From positions 54,278,773-54,342,772 of the forward strand of contig OW804095.1 of NCBI GenBank assembly GCA_942159475.1: DNA of 64,000 nucleotides, given 5' to 3'. Of this stretch, positions 11,034-22,500 are shown piece by piece (positions within the stretch are counted from its first letter, which is position 1; every line of letters begins with the position of its first letter). The notes under the pieces were generated by a model. The model saw only the letters and a list, made by a program, of their open reading frames with translations, ran no database searches and was not told where the DNA came from. Position numbers and translations under genes: made by a program. Source of the stretch: Sthenelais limicola. Lineage: Eukaryota > Annelida > Polychaeta > Phyllodocida > Sigalionidae.

Positions 11034-12760
11034 TCTGCAATTTTTAGAGTACATAATTATGTTAGTTATAACAATATAATATAGCCTAAGTATAATTGTG
11101 TATCCCCTATATTCGATTGCATTTCCTTTAAGGCACGCATCGCCTTTGGTACAATAGCTATGCACCATAGGAGATTAGGTTTCACCCCACACATTCCGGG
11201 GAAAGTGGCCGGGCCCACTCAGAACCAAATTTGGTACCGGTACCTATTTTTCTTCTCTACCTAAGAAAATTTACCCTTTTCAAGTATCTTTTCCTGAGAT
11301 TAACACCATTATATCATAAAACAAGGAGATTTTACCAGTCTAGGAGTCCCCACCCCCACCCTCATTTCTTTTTGTTTACAAAAGCGAGGAGAAAATCCAT
11401 CTCTCTCTTCTGCAACTATACAGATACAATAGAAGAAAATAATATATTTAAATTCCGCCTAATCAGACTCAGCGTGGTGTATATCAAATCTGCACATATC
11501 GGGTAGGCTCAGAAATATACGTGTGACTGTCCTTCGTCTTCAAATACTATATGATGTCCTCCCTGACACACGCTTTATTGCTAAATAAAGAGTGCCTTTT
11601 TTACTGATTGAAGGTAGGCCTACATGTAGGCTACCGTACTTGATGGTAACTGCAAAATCTGCCCCTTTCTCCTTGAAAATGGGTATGAGCATATGGGTAC
11701 CCACTTGGTTCTGCGTGAACCTCCTCCTTGAGCTATGTCTATGGATTCAAACGTGAAGCACACCATGAAGTATTTTAAATGGCGTAGGGAGGGTTGATCG
11801 ACCTTGTTCTTGATTAAAATATAGACGTAAATCGCGCCACAATATCCCGCCTCTATCCCAGGGGTTGGGGGTCAAGGAAGTAAAGGGTAATTTTCACGAT
11901 AATCGGTGTCGTGTGGGATTGAGGATTTTCGATTGTGACACAGACTAAATCAATTTACAAGGCGAAGATTTAGCCACTGATTTGGGGTTTCACTGTAGAT
12001 TTTTTCCAGAAAGGCAAGTAGGCTACCGTTTTAAATCTCATTTTGCCTTAGATAACAGCGGTGCATTATTGTTATTGACAATTACATAGGCCTAATCGGT
12101 TGAGACTTAGGCCTACTTAGCACTGCGTATGGTGTGTGCACGTGGTGTGTGATGTGGTGTGTGTGTATAAATATAGGCTACCACTATAGATGCCGTTTTT
12201 GTAGTATTACGTACATGGGTAGGCCTATATGATTATTTTCAAGGCAAGAACTAGTGGGTCAAATTTCTGGCATCTTGAAGAATTCACAGGACATCAGCAT
12301 CAGTTCGGTGTGTGCCGGGGTGCGTGGTAATTAATAGACCGAGCTATAGTCCTGGGACCCTCAAGTAAGCAGTATATAGGCTTTGACCGATGCATCAGGC
12401 GACTCTGGAGAGGCTGGTGGCTGGGAGCATTCCCCAGCGGAAGCAACAGCTGCTGAGCCGGCAGCCAAAGTCCGCTCGTCGCTGAGATCATGATAATGCA
12501 GCGATGTATTTCCTTCACGCGAAGGATAAACAACATATGGCGCTCAAACTTAGTCACATTTCTGTCAGACATACCATTTGAAGCTGTAGTTACCAGAGTC
12601 AGTTTCGTTCCTTACCTTCTTACCATTCCAGCTAGGAACAGCGGACCGAAGAAAATGAGTGATGAATGGCGTCAGATCGCGAATGAAGACCCTCTAGCAC
12701 TACAAGAATCCATCAGATGATGCCACCATGCGGATTAGCCGGCCGGGTGACGTCATGCAT
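11034..12760 (-). promoter_or_regulatory. Candidate 5' region of GGCX
   Basis: A splice acceptor just before the start codon implies an upstream untranslated exon. At 12300-12500 the sequence becomes GC-richer than its surroundings, and a perfect TGACGTCA palindrome (CRE-type) lies at 12748-12755. I could not place the first exon or a TATA box, so this is only a plausible promoter zone. Confidence 0.25.
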
Positions 12761-15566
12761 ATAATTAGGGAACGCCTTGTACGCGGTCGTAGGACACAGG
12801 TGTGGGCGTATTAAAAGTAGGTCACTTTGATAGCTGATCTGATGAATCTATCGTCGCAAAGGTCAATCTGTCCACGAGCTTCCTTTGTATATATACAACA
12901 CAGAAGATTCTTTGCAGATAACTAATTGCATTATTACCACAATATTAGCTCGGATGGGCGATTCGTAGCATATAGAATAGTAGCCTACTGAATTAGCCAT
13001 ATTGTGTACGCCTATGTATGTAGGCCTATGCATACGTGGTCATAAGTAAAAGAAATGGAGCATTTTTTTGTCATTTCCAGCGTTTTTGAATTCAACTGTT
13101 CATAGAGCAAAAACTGTTTGTCAGATTATTTTTACTTTTACCTAAGTTGTTGTCGAATGTCTTGAGAAGGCCAGTCCTGAATTGTATACTTCGGGTCAAT
13201 TTCTAAAGAAAGTTTATGGAGGTTTGAATAATGAAATAATTTGTGCGATACCAACGTAAATTCACATTGTTAAGGCAAAACTACAGAAATAATTCCTTTG
13301 TGTAGCCTAAGCGCTTAGAATATCTCAATATCCGATATTAGAAGTTATTGTGCATGTATAATATCAAGCTCCCGTGAAAACTATTTCTAGGACGTTTTAG
13401 TCATTTTTCAAAAAGGCAGAAAAGGCCCCAAAAGTGGCAATACCCACGTGTAGCCTACACATATTCCATAGGCCTACTTTCTATTTCTAAGGAGGCTATT
13501 GTTATGGAGCGATGCACTATGACGGAAAAAAACACCTAGGCCTATGGATTTTGACTTAAGGCAACTCGATAATAAAACAGTTATGAGGCAAAACATGATG
13601 TTCATTTGAAGATACCAACGTTAATCAGTACCAACGTGTACACCAGGTGGTTCAAAGGGAAGTTGCTAACACCCATCTGGGCACATATAGTGGATAGTCC
13701 ACACACTTTTCATTAACCACACTTCAAAAGTACATGTTTTGTTAGAGGGTAAGTACCATTTTATTCAAGAAAAGTCACAAATGATTAAATATAATGACCC
13801 CTCCACCCCCACCACACACACATATAAAAAATAAGTTGAAAATCATAGGATGGCTACAGTAAATTGGCTTGACATTATTTGATTTACTGTAAACCAGCTC
13901 TTTCATAGTGGGTCCCCCATTACCGACCTTGCCATGCTAACGAGTGGAAACATTTATTTGTACACATTGGTATCTTGTATACGTTGGTATCTCTGTTCTA
14001 ACCGAAAAGCTTTATCATAGGTGATCAATTTAAATCAGAATCCAGTAATTTTGCATGAATCTATCTATTACATACTTACAGCTTCATCACTTGATTTGAT
14101 TGCAAACTTGAAAGATTTTTTTATATTGAATAAGATGTCTTTTTTTAAAAACAGAGTTTCTGTCAATCAATTTGCTATTAATTTTCCAAAAGAGGTCGAC
14201 ATATTAATCCTGTTGTTAATCATGTTTTTTTAGTAGATTTTTATTGCATACAATTTCGTGGACAAGTCCCGATATTCTCATGCGATACAAATAAATATTC
14301 AAAAAGTATCAATATTGTTGTTGTTTATAATAGATTTTACAAACTACCCGGTTTTGACGTTTTCATGCAGAGAACTCAAAACAGAGCCATGAGATTTAAC
14401 TGCCTTAAAATGCAATCAGTAGGAGTGTAGTGTGGAAGGGGTAATTAGTTCATAAGGCAGGCAGCAGGTACACCGTCACTGAGACATGCTGTAAACTTTA
14501 ATCCATTTCAAAACTAAGTACTCCTAGGTCTACTACTACAATTCATTTACAAACGTCAGAAAATGTATACTTTAATCAATTGATTAAACGTTTATTGATT
14601 CAAGTAGCCTACATCTTGTTTTGACAACAGTGTTGTGCTAGTAGCTAGTGTAGCCCAACATTACAAAATTAAGCATAATGCTCTGAACTATAGTGCAATT
14701 AAAGACTGTATTTCACAGTTCAATTTAAAGAAAGCAAACATCTGTCTGTACAATAGTGTATACATACACATTATTACTTACAACCCAAGCCATTAGATTC
14801 AGTTAATATATTATGTCTTATTTGTTCTAAATAAATTTATAAATTTGAACCCTTGTTGTCTGGAAAATAAAACCCTATAGAGTTAGCTCTCTGTGGCTTC
14901 AAGGCTATTTCACGAATGACGAAAGTGATTTAGGTTTACAAATACATTCCTATAGAAAGATATTCTACCTATATGTTTGTTTCACGAAATACAGGGGAAC
15001 CAATCAATATCGAATATCTTGCTCTATTGCTCTTCCTCATGCTTCGTTTGAATACAAATTGTGTCACCACTTTCTTTTAGTCTCTTTCGTGGTAGCTACG
15101 TCATGGCTATTTAAGGGCAGTTCGCCCAGTACCCCACAGCGTTATATTTGTAACTCCTTTTTATTTCATTTCTGTCTTCTGGGATTATTGCCACTAGCAA
15201 AGTGATTCCGTGCCATCAAAATCTGCCATACATTCTCTACGACGTTGTTTACGTTAAATTGCTCTAGTTATTTTCGCACACCAATATATTCAATTATTCG
15301 GCATTATAAACGATGTAGCTTATCAAACAACTTATAGTAGTGGTGACATAATTCACATCCCCATGATCAATTATTGTTAAAATTGCTGCTTGGTGACTCA
15401 GAATTGTGTGCAAAATGAAGCAAAGGTTTACTCTCTCATCCATTGCTTTTTGCTATATACATTTAGAATAAATACATGTACATATAGAACTAGAATAAGG
15501 CAGGAAGATGTAATTGTCATGTTGGACCATTCAGCCCGTGCCTGACATACCAGGTCTGACCCATTC
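12761..15566. other. Intergenic, no gene seen
   Basis: AT-rich sequence with several TAGGCCTA words. No open frame with recognisable similarity, RNA gene or paired terminal repeat was found. Confidence 0.6.
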
Positions 15567-16556
15567 TTAACTCTTTAAGGGTGAACAGTGAATGTATTCA
15601 ACACTATTTGGGTAATTTTTACAAATATCTTGCCAATTTATCAAAAAATGCATATTAGCATATCCTATCCTCACCCGCCCCTCCCCAGATAAGTTTTTTC
15701 AAAATGATTCGACGAACGCTATTCAGAAAATGCTTCTGTTGAATAGGGAAAATCCCAGGTCGATTTCAGATTGTAGCAAAATCGGTCAGAAATGACGTCT
15801 ATTTATACAATATTTAAGGGTAATTTGGTTTAAAAAACTCAAATTTTTTAATTAAAATTGTACATTTGTGCAAAAATATCATTTACTCAGTTTTTCATGC
15901 TGAATAAAATGAATTGGTATAAATGACCTTTTAAACATGGTAGTTCTAATATAAAAATGGAATACAAACTCGTGGCTGTTTTGATAAAGCGTATATATGG
16001 AGATCTTCTGTGCTCCCGAGGTCACTAACAAGTGTACAGACTTCACCCGAGCTTTGTTCCATATTTATTACACCCCATTAATAAATAAAAAATATAAATA
16101 ATTAAAAATAAAAGAAGTAATTTACGTTTTGGGCCGACCTACTTGTTGTATGTCCCCAGGGTGACATAACTCACATGTTATGCACCACTTTGACCAAGTG
16201 TGACATACAATGTTGAAGGTATAGGAAGCAACAGCACAGGGGTGTAATAAATATGAGATACGCTTGGGGTGTAAAAGTATGCACCATCGCTTGTGGCTTC
16301 AACACTCTCAATGATACATGTATGTACACACATTTACACTCCTCTTGTATCTGATACGCTAATTCTGGCACTAAATACTATATCAACCACTCGGTGCATT
16401 CCATCTAAAGATCACTAAAAAAAGACATTCTTTGGAAATGGTAACCATGGGATGTTCGGAACAGGAAAACTGCTGAAAAATAATTTTGAATATTCTGAAC
16501 TCTAAGAGGGCAAAAAGAACCCCCTTCTCATAACCCTGCCGCCCTTAAAGAGTTAA
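15567..16556. mobile_element. TTAA-flanked inverted-repeat element (piggyBac-like MITE candidate)
   Basis: TTAACTCTTTAAGGG at 15567 is mirrored by CCCTTAAAGAGTTAA ending at 16556. Read as TTAA target duplications plus an 11-bp inverted repeat, this fits the piggyBac insertion style. The 990-bp body encodes no recognisable transposase, so it would be non-autonomous. The short TIR keeps the call tentative. Confidence 0.5.
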
Positions 16557-17150
16557 TCGTTGAATTAATTGCTTACATAAATGCCTCTAGACATACATAA
16601 CGTTTACAAATACAACTGAGCTCCCCATCACAATTGAGCTTTGCAAAGTACATTTTAGGATGGAATGTCAAGTAGAAGCAGAATTGGGACTTCAGTTCTA
16701 TTTCACGAACACAATTCGAAAATATGTCATAACAAACACCATGATATAGGGACCAATGGAGCGAAGTCAAGAGAAAAGTTGGGTCAGGTATCCTTTGTCC
16801 CCGCGTGGATCCATGCATTTTGAGCGATATGACCTGAGTTGTAGGCCTAGCTACATCGATATCGGAATGTTTTTGCATAAAGCCAAATCTTTATGGTCGT
16901 GCAACGCAATTAAAATGTGTTTCAAAAAGAGAAACAGCTTTACTTATTAAAAGAGACAATCTATGATCTTGTGTTTTTCGATTACCATTTTTTTAAAAAC
17001 AAGTGCCTTTGGCACTTGGATTGTAGGGCAGTTGTGTTTCTACTTCTTATAGGAATCCAACAATTTATTGGACGTTTATTTCAATTTGGAGATTTATATT
17101 AGTTTGATTGCCCCAAATGGCTAAAATCACAGGGGGCCTATGTCGGGGTA
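16557..17150. other. Intergenic, no gene seen
   Basis: AT-rich sequence without recognisable genes or repeats; the short open frames show no family features. Confidence 0.5.
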
Positions 17151-17159
17151 GTAGGCCTA

Positions 17160-17375
17160 AGGTGTAGGAGGGAGATAGAGAGAGAGAGGGAGGGACAGAG
17201 AGAGGGGGGGAGGAGAAGAGAGGGAGAGGAGAGATGAGAATGACTGATATAAGAGGGTTTCATGGAAAAAAATTTGCACCCCCTCCCCCTGCACACACCT
17301 ATACATCTATCAATTTTCCTTCTCCTCCCCCCCCCCCCGATTACCTCCCTTGCTCTCCCTCCCCTTTTATTCCCC
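17160..17375. repeat. Purine-rich then pyrimidine-rich simple sequence
   Basis: A GAGAGAGGGAG-type run at 17165-17235 is followed by a CCCCTCC/CCTT-rich run with a poly-C tract at 17280-17375. Confidence 0.85.
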
Positions 17376-17424
17376 TTCCTTAATAATAATGAGTAATGTG
17401 TGGACAGGTACACTTTGGTAAAAG

Positions 17425-17975
17425 AATCTTTAAAAAAAGTTGGTTATATAAAAAGTTTGTCGAAAAAATAGTTGGTCGGGAAAAAAAAGTTGGGTCATAA
17501 AAAAGTTGGTCGAAAAAAAGTTGGTCATAAAAAAGTTGGTCAAAAAAAAAGTTGGCCATAAAAATAGTTGGTCGAAAGAAAAAGTTGGTTGGAAAAAAAA
17601 AGTTGGGTCGTAAAAAAGTTGGGACGTAAAAATAGTTGGTCATAAAAAAGTTTGTCGGAAAAAAAGTTGGCCATAAAAATAGTTGGGTCAAAAAAAATTG
17701 GAAAAAAAAGAGTTGTGTCGTAAAAACGTAAAAATAGTTGGTTGGAAAAAAAGTTGGGTCAAAAAATGGCCAAAAGAGTTGGGACGTCAAAAAAAAAGTT
17801 TGGTCGAAAAACAGTTGGACGTAGAAAAAAAAAGTTGGGTCGAAAAACAGTTGGTCGTAAAAAAGTTGGTTCTTTAAAAAAAAATTGTCAAAAAAAAGCT
17901 GGGACGTAGAAATAGTTGGTTGTAAAAAAAGTTTGTCAAAAAAACAGTTGGTTGGAAAAAAAAAGTTGGTTGAAA
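17425..17975. repeat. AAAAAGTTGGTC minisatellite, about 550 bp
   Basis: Several dozen degenerate units of about 13-17 bp with the core AAAAAGTTGGTC, varying in A-tract length and in the linker (GTCG, GTCAT, GGTTGG, GGACGT). It stays open on the minus strand for over 280 codons, giving a Phe/Leu/Pro-rich artefact that should not be called a protein. Confidence 0.93.
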
Positions 17976-18024
17976 GAGTGTGTCTCCCTCCCCTTTTATC
18001 CCCCGCCCCACCTTCATCCCTCCT

Positions 18025-18215
18025 TCTGTTTGTAACAGGTATGGTAGTGAGGTAGGATGGGGAAAAAGAGAGAGAGAAAGAGAAAGAGAGAGGGAGATAG
18101 AAGAGAGAGTCTCCATCTGTTTGTAACAGGTATGGTAGTGAGGTAGGACGGGGGAAAAGAGAGAGAAAGAGAAAGAGAGAGGGAGAGAGAGAAGAGAGAG
18201 AGAGAGATACACACA
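18025..18215. repeat. 91-bp tandem duplication with GA-rich tail
   Basis: TCTGTTTGTAACAGGTATGG begins at 18025 and again at 18116; each copy runs into an AGAGAGAAAGAG purine tract. Confidence 0.85.
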
Positions 18216-18492
18216 CACAGAGACATTCACTCCTCACACTATATAGCGGCCACCCCTAGCTCTCTATTAGAATGGTTTGACCCGCCACCCCTCTCTATTA
18301 GAGTGGTTTGACCCGGACTGGCCAGAGTGAAATAGACTCAGCTTGACCAAAACATATATACACTTGCTGGGATTTCGAAATAGTTTGTAGGGGAGAGAAT
18401 GGAGAAACAAAGGAGATATTAATTAATATATATCCCTACATCCCTGCGGATAATCATTACAGTATTAATAACTTACATAAGAATGTACTTTG

Positions 18493-18723
18493 CAATGCGT
18501 ACACTGAGTGATAGTCGCGCAGTTGCCCCACTCTGTGCAATGGTCGGCGCCGTAGCCAGTTTATATATGGGGAAATAATAACTTACATGAGAAGAACTTT
18601 AAAATCTATAGTACACTGAGTGATAAGCGTGCACCTGTACCAATGCGTACACTGAGTGATAGTCGCGCAGTTGCCCCACTCTGTGCAATGGTCGGCGCCG
18701 TAGCCAGTTTATATATGGGGAAA
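18493..18723. repeat. Two direct 82-bp copies, 148 bp apart
   Basis: CAATGCGTACACTGAGTGAT starts at 18493 and 18641; both copies run through GTCGGCGCCGTAGCC to TATATATGGGG. A third partial start (TACACTGAGTGATAAGCG) lies near 18612. Probably a duplicated transposon end. Confidence 0.8.
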
Positions 18724-19151
18724 ATACTGGGACTATCATGATTTCAAATTGTAGACGCCAGTTTTGTACTAGTTGTACTGTAAGAACCCCTCTGTTTCTG
18801 TATATTGTTTTTATTTTTCTTGCTTCTTCCACCTTTTTCTTAACGTTTTTTGCTGCTAATAGCTATTACTGTTAAACAATTTTGGATAACAACTGACCGA
18901 ATACCTTATTTTTTGTTTACGATTACTATATCTCGATGTACAGCTACAACTGAGAACAGTGTATATAACATAATGTTTGGCTGGAATAAAATATTTAAAT
19001 ACAATAAAATAATTATGACATTGTGCATAAGTACTGTAGTATCCCTCTACTCTCGTACATACCGGGATGAACTACATACCAAACAGCTCCATTTTGAAAA
19101 TATAAAAAATGCCAATAGCAAGTTTTTTTGTGCTTGTAAGAACATCCAACA

Positions 19152-19157
19152 TTTATT
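19152..19157 (-). terminator. Candidate poly(A) signal of the type II receptor
   Basis: AATAAA on the minus strand (TTTATT on plus), about 235 nt downstream of the receptor stop codon. Confidence 0.4.
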
Positions 19158-19388
19158 GAGGTATTTTTCTTCAACTCTGAAAAAAAGCACATTTAATGAG
19201 GAATATATATATATATATGTGTATAACCCCTTCTCATTAGGAACTTCTTCTGTAGCAACACCAACGTATATTTACCTACCAAATAATCGTTTACCAGTTA
19301 CTCGCAAATCTGCATTTTGCTGGGAGGGGCTTGTTTACAGACCAGTTACCATATTCAGCATTCCAAACCAAACGTACTCGTGCCTGAA

Positions 19389-19505
19389 CTATTCGCAAGC
19401 ACATGTTTGCATAATGAGACGATTAACTATCGTGCCAATGGTGAGTCGGGCTTCAGGATCATGATCCCATGATTCTGTGATCGTTGTACAATATTCATGT
19501 ATAAC
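19389..19505 (-). CDS. Type II receptor exon 7 and stop
   Basis: Acceptor ACATTGCAG|GTTATA. Encodes TESWDHDPEARLT, the conserved kinase-end motif, followed by only about 18 more residues (ending MQTCACE) and TAG at 19391-19389. Confidence 0.88.
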   Translation of the reverse strand, partial: VIHEYCTTITESWDHDPEARLTIGTIVNRLIMQTCACE

Positions 19506-22500
19506 CTGCAATGTAAACAGAATAGAATGTTTGTGACAATGATTAAGGTTGAAAAAATAAGAAAACTTTGAAGCATCATTAATTAAAGTGTTTAAGTCAT
19601 TAAAGATTTTTCAAAAGTTTCGTGGCTGCAACTTAATATAAAAAACAGGAGTTTCAATATAGTAGGCAATGCAATCCTCCATTCAACAACATCAAGATAA
19701 ATCAAATGGGTTAATCAAAATGAAAATCTTTGGAATAACCCTAACAAGCCCCAAAAATAGTGTTTTGGTGGACAGGGAAAACTAACTCTACTATACAAGC
19801 CCAAAAGATTCTAAATCAATGCTAGAAAAGGCAGCTTTCTTCTCAAGGGTGAAGTCCTAGTGGTTAATGTCTTACTTTGTCTGTACTATTCAAGAATTTG
19901 AAAATATCTGAATAACTGAAAAATATCCCAAAGATGGATTTTGTCTGGAATGTTTAAGATATTAAACCCATGGCTAGGCCCATGCCGATCACTAAATCCC
20001 CCTTGTTATGTTGTCCTGGGGGATATTTCTGTGCCCTCAGTTATAGGGTAACGAACAATCCCTTTCTCTTCTCAGTTGAATGGATCCCTCTGTTAGTGAG
20101 AAATCTTCATATATATAAAAGTCCCTCAAACTTTCAAATTTCCGCCTTTACATTCACAAAGCCCACCATCGGAAGTCGGGCCAAATTAAGTATGCTTGCT
20201 CCTTAAAGATATAGGGGTGCGTCCGAAAATACGGCCTTATGCGGCTCCTTGTTGAACTATTATAGCCATAGTCATTCCCATAAAAATCTGATAGCGGTGG
20301 TTCCTCTAGTGTCTTTTGTCTGAATCAAAATTCATTTTGATCATTTTCGCATAGGTTCTTTTATTGCCATGACAAATAAACATTTTTGTGGGAAGTATAC
20401 TCACAATCATATTGATGCAAAAACCCCTTTGGCTGATGATGACACTTCATGTAAATGAGTTAAAAGTCTGTGCAATGACGAATATTAATGTGAAATGAAT
20501 AGTATCAGCCAGACCAGCCATGAAAAGTGGACTACATGGTCAACTTTAGAGGTCTCTAACTCTTTTTTGATCGGGGTAAGATAATATCTTACCTTGACCC
20601 CGATTTAAAAAAAATCATATTATGATTTTTTTTGTTAATTTGTGGGGTATGACCTCAAATAAAAGTGTAGCAAATCTAAACTAATTTGGACTGGACATTT
20701 CTTATTATTCCAAAAAACGTGAAAAAACCCACATTTTCCCATAAGTTCCCATAGTAAACCACCGTTTTTTTTCAAGTGACTCTACGAAAAAAACCAATGG
20801 GATAAAACAAGCCCACTGGTATTACATCTATATGATTCAAAATAAGTACTATTCAAAGAGCAGTATTCCAGAATCTCAAAGCAATGGCAAAAAATAACTT
20901 GTATATCTATAAGAAGCCAGCATAACACAACAAAACGTATAGACCTACACTACTATGTGTGAACCAGCGAACTGGTATGTGTGGCCTTTTCCTGTCGTGT
21001 GATACATACTCCTCCATCCTATTGAAAGAGGGGGTACATCCAAGTTCTGTTTCATATGCTAGTCGATATCCATGCAGCTGACCTACAAAATATATATCAA
21101 GATAAATGTCAACACTCTGCCTTATCAAATCTTCATATAAGTGTTGCTCATTGGCTGGTAATTAAATGCATATCAATAATTCGAATTTTATTTTCCTAAA
21201 CTTGTATAGCAACATTTTAATAGCGGCCTTTCAGTTCGATTTATATTTTACAGCTTTTGACTTAACTTACCTCCTACATCTCGACATCTAGATAGTGTCT
21301 CCCAAAAAATTAGAGCTAGAGAGTAGATGTCCGTAGCCCGCATAGCATCAGGATGGACATATGTACACTGTGGATTCCTAGTATCGCTGTAGTGGCTTAT
21401 CGAACAGTCCAGGACTTCTGGGGCCATGTATCGTAATGTTCCCACCTGGAGTTCAACATTTAAGATATAATCAGGGCCGGTGTCATATCAAAAAATGACA
21501 TTTTATTATGGAAGACCTTTCCACCATCAACCGATGTCAAATATCCGAATCGGATGCCGAAATCCGATGCCCGAGACCGTACCAAACCAATCCGAACCGA
21601 ATTCCGAACCGATACCGAACCCCGAACTTGACTTCCCCATACTATTTCATACCGAAATCCTTTGGCCGATGTCAGTTAACTCGGATGTCGGAGGTTGGAT
21701 GTCGGCCGAAGTTCGGCCGAAATTCGGGAAGTTCCGACCTTTATAATTTGCCGAATTAGGGCCGAACCGAACCGAGCCGAACCGATATTTAATAAATTCG
21801 GGAGAAATTCGGTAAAATATGGAAGACCTTTTACCCATCAACCGATGTCAAATCTCCGAATCGGATGCCGAAATCCGATGCCCGAAACGAACCGAACCAA
21901 ACCCCGAACCGATACCGAACCCCGAATTACAATACGCCATCTAATAACATAGAGAACAACTCTCACCGAAAACAAAAAAATCAGAAATATTTTCTTTTGT
22001 GCGGCCTCATTTCGGCCTCATATCGGTAATAACCGACCTTTATAATTTGCCGAATGATCCGATATCCGAACCGAGCCGAACCGATATTTAATAAATTCGG
22101 GAGAAATTCGGTAAAACTCTCTTTTATTCGGCCAAAATTCGGCCGAATTTTGGCCGAATTCGGACTAACTTCGGACTAAATTCGGACATCACATATTGGG
22201 CCATTGTGTTGCCATTTCTCAACGGATTGGAATACTTGAAAAAGCTCTGTAATGCTGACATGTTCCCGGTTCGTTTGGTATACAATACAAGTTCATAGTC
22301 TTAATTAACTTGCCTGTACAGACGTTAATTAATAATTTAATATATCTTTTTCATATTGTAAAATATTCACCTTATATAATACATTACTAGCAACGATTGC
22401 CAAATGAGGTACATATAATGGTTCAATAATTATATGATTTTAGGACAGTCAAATAGATATGTTCAGGTATTTAATCAATTTTAAATTTTGGAAAAGGCTC

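Noticed and set aside
17380..18237. 285-codon open frame on the minus strand (Phe/Leu/Pro-rich)
   Set aside because: It is a direct translation of the AAAAAGTTGGTC minisatellite and the adjoining GA tract.
18850..19464. 204-codon plus-strand frame
   Set aside because: It overlaps receptor exon 7 on the other strand and has no recognisable domain; a shadow frame.
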